Assembly: GCA_023138875.1 (NCBI GenBank)
Contig: JAGLOO010000030.1
Span: forward strand, 1-64,000
Direction: 5' to 3'
Origin: Bacteroidales bacterium
Lineage (GTDB): Bacteria; Bacteroidota; Bacteroidia; Bacteroidales; GCA-2748055
Length of the DNA stretch: 64,000 nt
The notes beneath the pieces were generated by a model, which had not been told where the DNA came from, did not search any database, and worked only from the letters and a program-made list of their open reading frames with translations. Positions 14,025-23,084 of the stretch are shown piece by piece; positions within the stretch are counted from its first letter, which is position 1; each line of letters begins with the position of its first letter. The position numbers and the translations under genes were made by a program.

Positions 14025-15170
14025 ATGCTGATTTCACTGCTATTCATCACCATCAGTTGTATTATCATTTGGCGTTCATCCCATGGTTTTGAAATTGCAT
14101 CGGATTACCTGGGCAGGAAATTCCCGCCGGGTATCAAAGGGGCCACACTGAATGCCATTGCCAGTTCCATGCCCGAATTCCTGACCACCATGTTCTTCCT
14201 TTTCTACCTGAGAAGTGCTGAAGGATTTTCAGGAGGCCTGGGGGTAACCTCCGGCAGCGCGCTGTTTAACCTGCTGATCATTCCTGCCTTTGCAGTACTC
14301 ATGCTCTATTCCATGGGAAAAGGAAAAAAGATCATCCTTAACAAGAAGGTTCTGCTGCGTGAAGGAATTGTGCTGCTTATTGCCCAGGTGGTATTTGTAA
14401 GCTTTCTTTTCAAGGGTGACCTTCTTGCCTCACATGGATTGATTCTGGTCCTTTTCTACATGCTTTACCTGGGACTTCTTTTTGTGATCACAAAAAGAAA
14501 CCGGACCAGCGATCCGGGTTTTGAATCACCTGAGGATAAAACGGGGCGTTCCATGTTTATCCGCATCATTACCCTGGATATTACACATACCATCCTGAAA
14601 AGAAAAAAAATCGATCCGGGCAGTGCCTGGTTGCTGCTGCTGGTCAGCACCCTGGCAATGACCTTCGGGACATGGCTGCTGGTCATTGGCACCGATCTCT
14701 TTGGCCATGAAACGGGAATTCCCCTGATCTTTGTGGCCGTTGTTCTCTCTGCAGCCGCCACTTCTGTCCCGGATACCATTATTTCCATCAAAGATGCCCG
14801 AAAAGGGAACTATGACGATGCATTGAGCAATGCCCTTGGGAGCAACATATTCGATATCGCATTTGCACTGGGTTTTCCCGTACTGCTGTACAATTTGATC
14901 TATGGGGATGCCATTTCACTTCCAGATGATGTACTGGCCTTTACAAAGGAGGTGTGGGTATTCCTCCTGCTGTCGACCTTTATTGCCCTGGCCATCATGT
15001 TTACAGGAAAATATTTCAATCGCCTGAAAGCTTTCCTGCTGTTGGGTATATACGCGTTATTTCTCCTTTTTGTCGGAACCCAGGTGGAAGAAGGGCTGCA
15101 GGGAATCGGGCATACGATTGGAGGTTTTCTGGAGAATATGGCGGATTTGATCGGTGGATTTTTTAACTAA
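14025..15170 (+). CDS. Sodium/calcium exchanger family (CaCA) antiporter
   Basis: The 381-residue membrane protein has the two inverted alpha-repeats of CaCA transporters. The first is KGATLNAIASSMPEFLTT near 38-55, with a following GSALFNLL. The second is AAATSVPDTIISIKDARKG and NALGSNIFDIAFALG near 245-285. The conserved acidic residues in both repeats coordinate the cation. It probably exchanges Ca2+ or a similar ion for Na+ or H+ across the inner membrane. It is preceded by a small membrane protein in the same unit. Confidence 0.9.
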   Translation: MLISLLFITISCIIIWRSSHGFEIASDYLGRKFPPGIKGATLNAIASSMPEFLTTMFFLFYLRSAEGFSGGLGVTSGSALFNLLIIPAFAVLMLYSMGKGKKIILNKKVLLREGIVLLIAQVVFVSFLFKGDLLASHGLILVLFYMLYLGLLFVITKRNRTSDPGFESPEDKTGRSMFIRIITLDITHTILKRKKIDPGSAWLLLLVSTLAMTFGTWLLVIGTDLFGHETGIPLIFVAVVLSAAATSVPDTIISIKDARKGNYDDALSNALGSNIFDIAFALGFPVLLYNLIYGDAISLPDDVLAFTKEVWVFLLLSTFIALAIMFTGKYFNRLKAFLLLGIYALFLLFVGTQVEEGLQGIGHTIGGFLENMADLIGGFFN

Positions 15171-15561
15171 ACCCGCCTGTCAGCTTTGATTTCAATGCAT
15201 TTACCACCTCCACATCCGCATCCAGCCAGTCCATCTCCTCCAGTTCAATGATAGGTACCCACCTGTAAGAATTGTGCTCTGAAAGGGTAATTTCACCCTT
15301 CATCTTTTTGCATATAAAGGGTATCAGCTTGATGGAATGGGTATCATAGGCATGCCTTACTGAAGGTAACAGCTGATCTACCTCTATCTCAATTCCCAGT
15401 TCTTCACGGATCTCGCGCCTGATGCAAGACTCTGGCGTTTCGCCTTTCTTTACTTTTCCACCGGGAAATTCCCATTTCAGGGCATGGGGCATCTGCTCAC
15501 TGCGCTGGGTAACCAGGACCCGCTCCTTTTGAATGATAATGGCACAGGTAACCTCGGTCAT
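15163..15561 (-). CDS. MutT-type NUDIX hydrolase (8-oxo-dGTP diphosphatase)
   Basis: The ORF track extends upstream, but the real start is the ATG at 15561, which overlaps the upstream SixA stop (ATGA) and gives a 132-residue protein of MutT size. The Nudix box reads GGKVKKGETPESCIRREIREELGIEI, matching GX5EX7REUXEEXGU. KWEFPGGK precedes it. It should cleave oxidised nucleotides such as 8-oxo-dGTP and so prevent mutation. It overlaps the cation exchanger end by 8 bases in convergent orientation. Confidence 0.88.
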   Translation of the reverse strand: MTEVTCAIIIQKERVLVTQRSEQMPHALKWEFPGGKVKKGETPESCIRREIREELGIEIEVDQLLPSVRHAYDTHSIKLIPFICKKMKGEITLSEHNSYRWVPIIELEEMDWLDADVEVVNALKSKLTGGFS

Positions 15562-16082
15562 TTCTTCGGCTTTCGCCCCAGTTCCTTTGGTTGTCTTTTC
15601 GGATAGTCCATAAAGGTTTGCCTCACATGGGGACGGCCTATTCCTTTCCACCCATCGCTTTCAAGGGTTACAACAACCACACCCGCCGTGGGCAGGTTAT
15701 CCAGGGGCTCATCCAGAAAATGATTGGCATACAGTGTAAAGGAAGGATTGTGACCAAATATGGCCAGGTTCATGACACCATTGGGAGCAGCAGAAACCAC
15801 CTGCTCAATCTCAGAAACATAAGCCATATACAGGGCATCATGGATCTGCAGGAATGCAGGATCAATCCCCCATATCCCGGACATGATCGATGCAGTGCTG
15901 AGCGCCCTGTTGGCTGGGCTTGAATAGATCAGTTCAGGAATACATCCCGACTCACTCAGCCTGCGGGCCATTGTATCCGCATTCCTGGTACCTCTTTCAG
16001 CAAGGGGCCTGTCGATATCATCAAGTCCTTCTTCCTCCCAGCTGGACTTGCCATGACGTATGATGAATAATCTCCTCTCCAT
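15558..16082 (-). CDS. SixA-like phosphohistidine phosphatase
   Basis: The 174-residue protein opens with the histidine-phosphatase motif LFIIRHGKSSW and has RPLAERG, then SSPANRALSTA and a second catalytic histidine in AIFGHNPSF. This short form with RHGKS matches the SixA branch, which removes phosphate from phosphohistidine in signalling proteins. It is translationally coupled to the MutT-like gene. Confidence 0.85.
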   Translation of the reverse strand: MERRLFIIRHGKSSWEEEGLDDIDRPLAERGTRNADTMARRLSESGCIPELIYSSPANRALSTASIMSGIWGIDPAFLQIHDALYMAYVSEIEQVVSAAPNGVMNLAIFGHNPSFTLYANHFLDEPLDNLPTAGVVVVTLESDGWKGIGRPHVRQTFMDYPKRQPKELGRKPKK

Positions 16083-16093
16083 GATATAAATAA

Positions 16094-17437
16094 TTAGAGC
16101 AAATCGCTGGCCAGGTCAGCCAGATAACTCCGTTCACCTTTTACCAGGTGCACATGGGCAAAAATATCCTGACCCTTCAAGCGGTCGGCCAGGTAAGTGA
16201 GCCCATTGGACTTGGTATCCAGGTAGGGAGAGTCAATCTGCTGAATATCGCCTGTGAAAACCATCTTGGTACCCTCACCGGCCCTTGTGATAATGGTTTT
16301 CACCTCGTGGGGGGTCAGGTTCTGGGCCTCATCCACAATGAAGAACACCCTTGAAAGGCTCCTTCCGCGGATGTAAGCCAGGGGGGTGATCAGCAGTTTC
16401 TCGCTTTGTTGCATCTCTTCAATGCGGGAAAACTCCTTGCTCTGATGCTTGAACTTCTGCTTGATCACAGACAGGTTATCAAAGAGGGGCTGCATATAGG
16501 GCCCGATCTTTTCATCCACATCTCCAGGAAGATATCCTATATCCCTGTTGCCCAGGGGTATGATGGGGCGCGCCAGGAAGATCTGGGTATACATCTTCCG
16601 CTGATGAATGGCTGCAGCCAGTGCCAGCAGGGTTTTACCGGTACCAGCCTTTCCTGTGAGTGCCACAAGCTGAATCTCGGGACGCGAAAGGGCATCCAGG
16701 GCAAATGTTTGCTCAGCATTTCGCGGGTCAATGCCATAGGTGCGTGTCTTCTCCACCCGGTTGATCACTTTATTGAAGGGATCATAGTGTCCCAGTCCGC
16801 TTCTGGATTCATTCCTGAATATATAATACTGGTGCGCCACCGGGGGCTTTTTCAAACCAAAGCGCCTGACAGGCACGCCTTCCATGGAATCGTACATATC
16901 AGAAATGACCGTATGATCATCCACGTCATTCGACTTCACACTCTCATAAATATCCTCGATATTCTGCACCATGTCGTTGTGGTAATCCTGCGCCATGATC
17001 CCCAGGGACTTGGCCTTCATCCTCAGGTTTATATCCTTGGTAATCAGGATTACAGGATATTTTGCTCTATTTTTCAGGTGCAGGTACTCTGCGATGGCCA
17101 GGATGCGATGATCAGGAGTATTTTCAGGAAATGAGGTAGAAAATTTTTCAGAGGGAAGCCTGCCGGTTTCAATGCTCAGTTTGCCTTTGCCCCTTCCCAG
17201 GGACAATCCCCCGTTAAACAACTTATCACCACTCAGTTTATCCAGTTCCCTTGTAAATTCCCTGGCATGGTAATTAATAATGTCGTTCCCCTTCTTAAAG
17301 CGGTCCAGCTCCTCCAGTACTGTGATTGGCACAATGACATCATGCTCATCGAAATTATGCATGCACTTATAATCGTGTAACAATACATTTGTGTCCAGTA
17401 CAAAGATCTTGCGACTTTTTTTCACAGCAGTTGCCAT
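16094..17437 (-). CDS. PIN domain-PhoH ATPase fusion
   Basis: The 447-residue protein begins with a PIN nuclease domain (FVLDTNVLLHDYKCM, VPITVLEELDRFKKG; about 10-150) and ends with a PhoH-like ATPase. The ATPase shows Walker A ALTGKAGTGKTLLALAA, Walker B FFIVDEAQNLTP and VFTGDIQQID. This fused form, often called PhoH2 or YlaK, acts as an RNA helicase coupled to an RNase. It is cytoplasmic and probably stands in the same minus-strand unit as the SixA-like gene (11-base gap). Confidence 0.92.
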   Translation of the reverse strand: MATAVKKSRKIFVLDTNVLLHDYKCMHNFDEHDVIVPITVLEELDRFKKGNDIINYHAREFTRELDKLSGDKLFNGGLSLGRGKGKLSIETGRLPSEKFSTSFPENTPDHRILAIAEYLHLKNRAKYPVILITKDINLRMKAKSLGIMAQDYHNDMVQNIEDIYESVKSNDVDDHTVISDMYDSMEGVPVRRFGLKKPPVAHQYYIFRNESRSGLGHYDPFNKVINRVEKTRTYGIDPRNAEQTFALDALSRPEIQLVALTGKAGTGKTLLALAAAIHQRKMYTQIFLARPIIPLGNRDIGYLPGDVDEKIGPYMQPLFDNLSVIKQKFKHQSKEFSRIEEMQQSEKLLITPLAYIRGRSLSRVFFIVDEAQNLTPHEVKTIITRAGEGTKMVFTGDIQQIDSPYLDTKSNGLTYLADRLKGQDIFAHVHLVKGERSYLADLASDLL

Positions 17438-17594
17438 AAATCCCCTTCCATTGCGCTAACTTTACAGCATGTAAGTATCCTGCAAAGCATCGCATCCGTT
17501 TATGGTTTCAAAATTAAGATTTTTTAGTACCAACGCATTAGAGAATTATTCACATTGGATGAAGTTTTACACACATTTATAAACCACTAAGAGA

Positions 17595-18125
17595 ATGGAA
17601 AAACTCAGCTATATCCTCGATCGGCGGAGTATCCGTATTTTTAAGGATCAAAAGATTGACAGTGAGACCATAAAGAAACTCCTCACTGCTGCCATGTATG
17701 CCCCGTCGGCGGTGGACAGACAACCCTGGCATTTTGTGGTGATCGACCAACCACAACTGATGGAGAAGATCATGAAGATACACCCCCATGCCAGGATGCT
17801 TCAAACGGCTTCTCATGCCATCGTTGTCTGCGGTGATGAACAGCTTCAACACGACGACGGCTACTGGGTGGTCGATTGTGGTGCTGCCACGCAAAATCTG
17901 TTGCTGGCGACCCACACCCTTGGTCTCGGTGCATGCTGGGTGGGACTTCACCCACGGGAGGAGAGAAAATCCTCCTTCTCCCGGCTGTTGGTTCTTCCTT
18001 CCCATGTGAAACCATTTGCCCTGGTGGCTCTCGGATATCCTGATGAATCCAAATCAAGGCCGGAAAGGTTCCATGCCGAAAAAGTGAGGTACAACGGTTG
18101 GGAGAGTCCCTTTTTTAGTACATGA
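17595..18125 (+). CDS. Nitroreductase-family flavoprotein
   Basis: The 176-residue protein has the FMN-binding start ILDRRSIRIFKDQKID, the YAPSAVDRQPWHFVVID motif, and DCGAATQNLLLATHTLGLGACWVG, all diagnostic of the nitroreductase fold. These enzymes are FMN-dependent NAD(P)H oxidoreductases working as dimers. The substrate is unknown. It is followed by folC after 16 bases, so they are probably co-transcribed. Confidence 0.92.
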   Translation: MEKLSYILDRRSIRIFKDQKIDSETIKKLLTAAMYAPSAVDRQPWHFVVIDQPQLMEKIMKIHPHARMLQTASHAIVVCGDEQLQHDDGYWVVDCGAATQNLLLATHTLGLGACWVGLHPREERKSSFSRLLVLPSHVKPFALVALGYPDESKSRPERFHAEKVRYNGWESPFFST

Positions 18126-18141
18126 TCCACTCCTTTATCAG

Positions 18142-19455
18142 ATGACCTACCAGGACGCCATCGACTTTCTTTTCAGCAGCCTGCCCATGTACCAGCGACA
18201 GGGCAAAGCTGCCTATAAGGCCAACCTTGATAATTCCCTTCGTATGGATGCTTACTTCGGGAACCCGCACCATTCATTTCCCACCATCCATGTGGCAGGG
18301 ACCAATGGTAAAGGATCGGTCAGTCACATGCTGGCTTCAGTATTTCAACAATCAGGATATAAAACGGGTCTCTATACCTCACCGCATCTTCTGGATTTTC
18401 GTGAGCGCATTCGGATCAATGGTCAACCCATACCTGAGCAGAATGTGACTGAATTCGTCACAGATCACCAGCCGATCATCGTGGAGGTCAGTCCCTCCTT
18501 TTTTGAAATGACCGTCGCCATGGCCTTTGATTATTTTGCCTTGCAAAAGGTAGATGTGGCCATCATCGAGACGGGATTGGGAGGAAGGTTGGATTCCACC
18601 AACATCATCACACCTCAACTCTCAATCATTACCAACATTTCATTGGACCACACTGAGTTCCTTGGGAATGATCTCGCATCCATTGCCCGGGAGAAGGGGG
18701 GGATCATTAAACAGGGAATTCCGCTTATCATTGGCCATGCAGATAGAGATACCGAGCAATTGTTTCTGTCCATGGCCGGTGAAAAACAGTCCCCGGTTAC
18801 CCTGGCTTACCACTCCTTCGAACCTGCTTTCCAAACGTTCAACCAGGAGGGCAATTCACTGATGAGAATCCGGAATTTGGGAACCGGTTCCATGGAGACC
18901 CTGACCTGTGACCTCACTGGCAGTTATCAGCAGGAAAATGTAATCACCGCCCTGACTGCCATCGGCCTGCTGCAAAAACTTGGATGGAACCTGCCACGGA
19001 ATGCAATGGAATCGGGATTGGTTTCAGTGGTGAAAAATACAGGGATCATGGGAAGGTGGCAAACGGTGGGCCATCATCCAAGAAGTATCTGTGATACGGC
19101 CCATAACCAAGCCGGGATCGAGGCTGTGATGAAACAGGTAATGAGCATCCCCTGGAAAGAATTGCATGTAGTCTGGGGGATGGTAAATGACAAAGACATT
19201 GGCTCCATTCTGCCACTGCTCCCCAAGAAAGCCACTTACTACTTCACCCGGTCAAGTGTACCCCGGTCACTGGATGCCAATCAGCTTCACATGGAAGCAT
19301 TAGCATGTGGATTGAAGGGAGAAGCATATCCCACGGTGGAGGAAGCATACCGGGCGGCACAACAGAAGTCCGGGACCAGTGACATGATCTTTACCGGAGG
19401 CAGCACCTTCGTTGTGGCCGACCTGTTGAAAGCTTCAGGGCACCAGGTGCCCTAA
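18142..19455 (+). CDS. folC: Folylpolyglutamate synthase / dihydrofolate synthase
   Basis: The 437-residue Mur-ligase-like enzyme has the ATP site IHVAGTNGKGSVSHMLASV, YTSPHLLDFRERIRING, ETGLGGRLDSTN and the NISLDHTEFLG metal-site region. It adds glutamate to folates and, in the bifunctional form, to dihydropteroate, in the cytosol. Length is normal for FolC. It lies in a plus-strand run with the nitroreductase upstream. Confidence 0.95.
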   Translation: MTYQDAIDFLFSSLPMYQRQGKAAYKANLDNSLRMDAYFGNPHHSFPTIHVAGTNGKGSVSHMLASVFQQSGYKTGLYTSPHLLDFRERIRINGQPIPEQNVTEFVTDHQPIIVEVSPSFFEMTVAMAFDYFALQKVDVAIIETGLGGRLDSTNIITPQLSIITNISLDHTEFLGNDLASIAREKGGIIKQGIPLIIGHADRDTEQLFLSMAGEKQSPVTLAYHSFEPAFQTFNQEGNSLMRIRNLGTGSMETLTCDLTGSYQQENVITALTAIGLLQKLGWNLPRNAMESGLVSVVKNTGIMGRWQTVGHHPRSICDTAHNQAGIEAVMKQVMSIPWKELHVVWGMVNDKDIGSILPLLPKKATYYFTRSSVPRSLDANQLHMEALACGLKGEAYPTVEEAYRAAQQKSGTSDMIFTGGSTFVVADLLKASGHQVP

Positions 19456-19502
19456 AGGGTATTGATATTTTGATTTACTTTACAGCTTTAATTACCCGAT
19501 AA

Positions 19503-20300
19503 ATGCAATACCAGAAGATTTGTTTCGATGCCATGGAGGTGGTGAAAGAGGCAGCCAGGTACATTCGCAACCGGCATATAAACAGGGAGAATTTGAACAT
19601 CGAGGCAAAGGGCCGGCAGAATTTTGTAACCGAAGTTGATAAAAAAGCAGAACAAATCCTGGTCAGTGGCCTTACAAAAGTACTCCCTGAGGCCGGATTT
19701 ATAGCCGAGGAAGGAACCAGCAACAGGAAAGGAGAAACCTACAACTGGATTATCGACCCGGTGGATGGCACAACCAACTTCATTCATGGAGTTTACCCTT
19801 TTGCAATCAGTGTCGGACTTACTGAAAATGAAGAGGTTATTGCAGGGATTATTTATGAATTCGGACAGGACGAGTACTTCTATTCCTGGAAAGGGGGAGG
19901 TGCCTGGCTCAACGGGGAACCAATCCATGTGAGCTCGGTATCGGGTGTTGAGCATGCCCTCATTGCAACCGGATTTCCATACACCAACTTCAGGTATTTG
20001 ACAGAGTTCATGAAGAGTATGGATTATTTTATGAAAAAATCGCATGGACTCCGGCGACTTGGATCTGCAGCGACCGACATCGCATATGTGGCCTGCGGCC
20101 GGTATGATGGATTTTACGAATACGGCCTCCACCCCTGGGACATTGCTGCCGGAATACTGCTGGTAAGGGAAGCAGGCGGGGAAGCATCTGATTTTAAAGG
20201 TGATAAAAATCCGCTCTTCAAGGAGGATATCATCTGTTCAAACAGCAGCAGTTATGCAGAATTTCAGGAGACCATCCAGAAAATTATGTTGTCACAATGA
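19503..20300 (+). CDS. Inositol monophosphatase family protein (SuhB-like)
   Basis: The 265-residue enzyme carries the metal and phosphate motifs FVTEVDKKAEQ, AEEG, DPVDGTTNFIHG and the C-terminal GLHPWDIAAGILLVREAGG. It should dephosphorylate inositol-1-phosphate or a similar sugar phosphate using magnesium. It overlaps the following GT2 gene by 4 bases (ATGA), which suggests a coupled role in glycan or lipid synthesis. Confidence 0.92.
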   Translation: MQYQKICFDAMEVVKEAARYIRNRHINRENLNIEAKGRQNFVTEVDKKAEQILVSGLTKVLPEAGFIAEEGTSNRKGETYNWIIDPVDGTTNFIHGVYPFAISVGLTENEEVIAGIIYEFGQDEYFYSWKGGGAWLNGEPIHVSSVSGVEHALIATGFPYTNFRYLTEFMKSMDYFMKKSHGLRRLGSAATDIAYVACGRYDGFYEYGLHPWDIAAGILLVREAGGEASDFKGDKNPLFKEDIICSNSSSYAEFQETIQKIMLSQ

Positions 20301-21349
20301 ACATCGTGTCCATAGTGATCCTGAACTGGAACGGGAAGGAGTACCTGCGGAAATTCCTACCTGAACTGGTCCTCCATAGTGAATTACCGGGGACCGAGAT
20401 TGTTATTGCGGACAACGCTTCAACTGATGGTTCCATCCAGTTCATAGAAGATGAGTACCCGGAGATCCGGATCATCAAACTGGACAATAATTATGGTTTC
20501 AGTGGAGGATACAACCGGGCATTTGAAGCCCTTGATTCAAAATATTTCCTTCTGCTTAATTCCGATATTGAGGTAACCCCCGGCTGGCTGACCCCACTGC
20601 TGGACCGCCTGGAAGGGCAGGAAGAGATAGCAGCCTGTACCCCCAAAATAAAAGACTTCAACAACCGGTCCTTTTTTGAATATGCAGGTGCTGCCGGTGG
20701 TTTTATCGACAGGTATGGATATCCCTTCTGCAGGGGCCGGATCTTTGATCACCTGGAAGAGGACCAGGGACAATACGACGATGCCACAGAGGTTTTCTGG
20801 GGCTCGGGAGCATGCCTGCTGGTGCGATCCGATCTTTACCGGCAGGCAGGAGGTCTGGATGAACGGTTCTTCGCACATATGGAAGAGATCGATCTCTGCT
20901 GGAGGTTGAAACGGATGGGATACGAAATACACTACGTCCCCCAATCCACCGTATATCATGTGGGTGGGGGAACCCTGCCGAAGGGCAATCCCATGAAAAC
21001 CTTCCTCAATTTTCGGAATAACCTGCTTCTGCTCTATAAAAATCTGCCCCCCTGGCAAGGGCGAAGAATCATATTTATAAGAATGCTTCTTGATGGAATT
21101 TCTGCCTTCAGGTTCCTTCTGCAGTGGTCACCTAGAGACTTCATGGCTGTGATCCGGGCCCATGTTGCTTATTTTGGGATGAAAAGCTACTACAGAGGGA
21201 TGTATAGAAAAAAAAGTCGTGAAAACAGCGTTATATTTGCAGAAATATATCTGAGAAGCATCGTTGTCGATTTTTTTCTTAGGGGGAAAAAGAGATTTGA
21301 GCAGCTGGACCAATTATGCTTTCGCAGGGCAACTTTAAGAAAAAACTAA
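20297..21349 (+). CDS. Family 2 glycosyltransferase
   Basis: The 350-residue protein has a GT-A fold: SIVILNWNGKEYLRKFLPEL, ADNASTDGS, LLNSDIEV (DXD-like) and FWGSGACLLVRSDLY, then HMEEIDLCWRLKRMGY. These match rhamnosyl- and other GT2 transferases that build surface polysaccharide. The C-terminal third is hydrophobic and basic and probably membrane-associated. It lies in an operon with the inositol phosphatase and the acyl-CoA ligase. Confidence 0.9.
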   Translation: MNIVSIVILNWNGKEYLRKFLPELVLHSELPGTEIVIADNASTDGSIQFIEDEYPEIRIIKLDNNYGFSGGYNRAFEALDSKYFLLLNSDIEVTPGWLTPLLDRLEGQEEIAACTPKIKDFNNRSFFEYAGAAGGFIDRYGYPFCRGRIFDHLEEDQGQYDDATEVFWGSGACLLVRSDLYRQAGGLDERFFAHMEEIDLCWRLKRMGYEIHYVPQSTVYHVGGGTLPKGNPMKTFLNFRNNLLLLYKNLPPWQGRRIIFIRMLLDGISAFRFLLQWSPRDFMAVIRAHVAYFGMKSYYRGMYRKKSRENSVIFAEIYLRSIVVDFFLRGKKRFEQLDQLCFRRATLRKN

Positions 21350-21350
21350 A

Positions 21351-23066
21351 ATGAATACCACTGGATCAAATAATTTGGAAGGGGTAACAAATCTTCCCCT
21401 TATATTAAAGAACAGCGGTCAGCATTACCCTTCAAACACTGCATTAGATAGTGTGGACGGGACTTCATACAACTATGAAGAGCTGGATCTGGCAGCGAGG
21501 TACATTGCCACCATGTTACAAAGCTCTGGAATGGGAAAAGGAGACCGGATTGCCATCCTGAGCGAGAACAGTCCGCACTGGGGCATTGCCTATTTCGGGA
21601 TCCTCACAGCAGGCGCCATCACTATACCCATTCTACCTGATTTCCAGGGTTCCGAGGTGATATCAATCCTTGAACATGCAGAAGCAAAATCCATCATTGT
21701 TTCAGGCAAACTCATATCAAAGCTCGATGCCCGTTTGCCCGACTCGGTGGAATTGGTCATTAATCTGGATAATTTCCAGGTGCTGGATTTGGAAGCCGGA
21801 AAAATTTCCCAGCCCACCGGCACACCCGGGCAACTGCATAAACTGAAAGTAAATCCGGAGATGCTGACAGATCAGGAATCCCTGTATAAAGCAGAACCCG
21901 ATGAGCTGGCAGCCATCATTTACACATCGGGAACAACCGGCAGATCCAAAGGTGTAATGTTGACCCACAACAACATGCTGAGCAACGCCAGAGATGTGAG
22001 AACCATTCACGAAGTGGTTCAGGAAGACCGGTTCATCTCCATACTTCCCCTGGCACACACCTATGAGTTTACCCTCGGTTTTATTGTTCCTTTGCTGAAC
22101 GGTGCCACCATACATTATATCGACCGGGCTCCAACAGCCTCATACCTCGGCCCCTTGTTACAGAAGCTGGCTCCAACTACCATGCTGACTGTACCCATGA
22201 TCATTGAAAAGATTTACCGGGCAAAGATCAGCCCTGCCCTCAGTAAATCGCCCCTCATACGGTTCCTGATGAAAATCGGGATCACCCGCAGGTTGTTGTC
22301 AAAGGCCGCTACCCGCAAACTGTTAAAGTTTTTTGGAGGAAACCTGCGTTTCTTTGGAGTAGGAGGTGCACCCCTGGCTCCTGATGTGGAAAGATTCCTC
22401 ATCGACGGTGGTTTCCCCTATGCCATCGGGTATGGCCTGACAGAAACCTCACCCATGCTGGCAGGATTTGGCCCATCCCATGCCGTCTACAGGTCAGTCG
22501 GGACGGTAATGGAAGGGATTACCCTGAAGATTGACAATCCCGATCCCTCCACAAAAGAGGGTGAAATTGTTGTGAAGGGTTCCTATGTGATGAAAGGGTA
22601 CTATAAGGATGAAGAGAAGACAAAAGAAGTCTTCACCAGGGACGGTTTCTTCCGGACGGGCGACCTTGGATACATCGACAGGAAAGGAATCCTGTTTATC
22701 CGGGGCAGGTTGAAAAATATGATCCTCGGACCCAATGGAGAAAACATTTATCCCGAAGAAATCGAGGCACTTATCAACAGCAAAGAGATTGTCAGTGAAT
22801 CGCTGGTCATGCAATACAAAGGAAAACTGGTAGCACGGGTACACCTTAAAGTTGAAGTGCTGGAAGATCGTTTTCAGCACCTGAAAGAGAACGCCACCGA
22901 TTTTCAGCAACAGTTACAGGCAAAAGCGGACGAGGTACTGGATGAATTGCTAATTCAGATAAATCAGCATGTGGCTCTGAACTCCAGGCTCCAGGTGATG
23001 ATCCTGCAGGTCCAGCCTTTTGAAAAAACTCCCACACATAAGATCAAGCGGTTCCTGTATAAGTAG
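21351..23066 (+). CDS. Long-chain acyl-CoA synthetase (AMP-binding)
   Basis: The 571-residue ligase has the P-loop IIYTSGTTGRSKGVMLTHNN, the linker motif GYGLTETSPM, GVGGAPLAPD, and RTGDLGYIDRKG plus the KNMILGPNGENIYPEEIE hinge region. It activates fatty acids to acyl-AMP and then acyl-CoA in the cytosol or at the membrane. Its ATG begins one base after the GT2 stop, so it is in the same operon. Chain-length preference is unknown. Confidence 0.92.
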   Translation: MNTTGSNNLEGVTNLPLILKNSGQHYPSNTALDSVDGTSYNYEELDLAARYIATMLQSSGMGKGDRIAILSENSPHWGIAYFGILTAGAITIPILPDFQGSEVISILEHAEAKSIIVSGKLISKLDARLPDSVELVINLDNFQVLDLEAGKISQPTGTPGQLHKLKVNPEMLTDQESLYKAEPDELAAIIYTSGTTGRSKGVMLTHNNMLSNARDVRTIHEVVQEDRFISILPLAHTYEFTLGFIVPLLNGATIHYIDRAPTASYLGPLLQKLAPTTMLTVPMIIEKIYRAKISPALSKSPLIRFLMKIGITRRLLSKAATRKLLKFFGGNLRFFGVGGAPLAPDVERFLIDGGFPYAIGYGLTETSPMLAGFGPSHAVYRSVGTVMEGITLKIDNPDPSTKEGEIVVKGSYVMKGYYKDEEKTKEVFTRDGFFRTGDLGYIDRKGILFIRGRLKNMILGPNGENIYPEEIEALINSKEIVSESLVMQYKGKLVARVHLKVEVLEDRFQHLKENATDFQQQLQAKADEVLDELLIQINQHVALNSRLQVMILQVQPFEKTPTHKIKRFLYK

Positions 23067-23084
23067 ACGTTCGGAAGCAGGTAA

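Noticed and set aside
16406-17134. 242-aa plus-strand ORF
   Set aside because: It lies entirely opposite the PIN-PhoH ATPase gene and has no recognisable domain.
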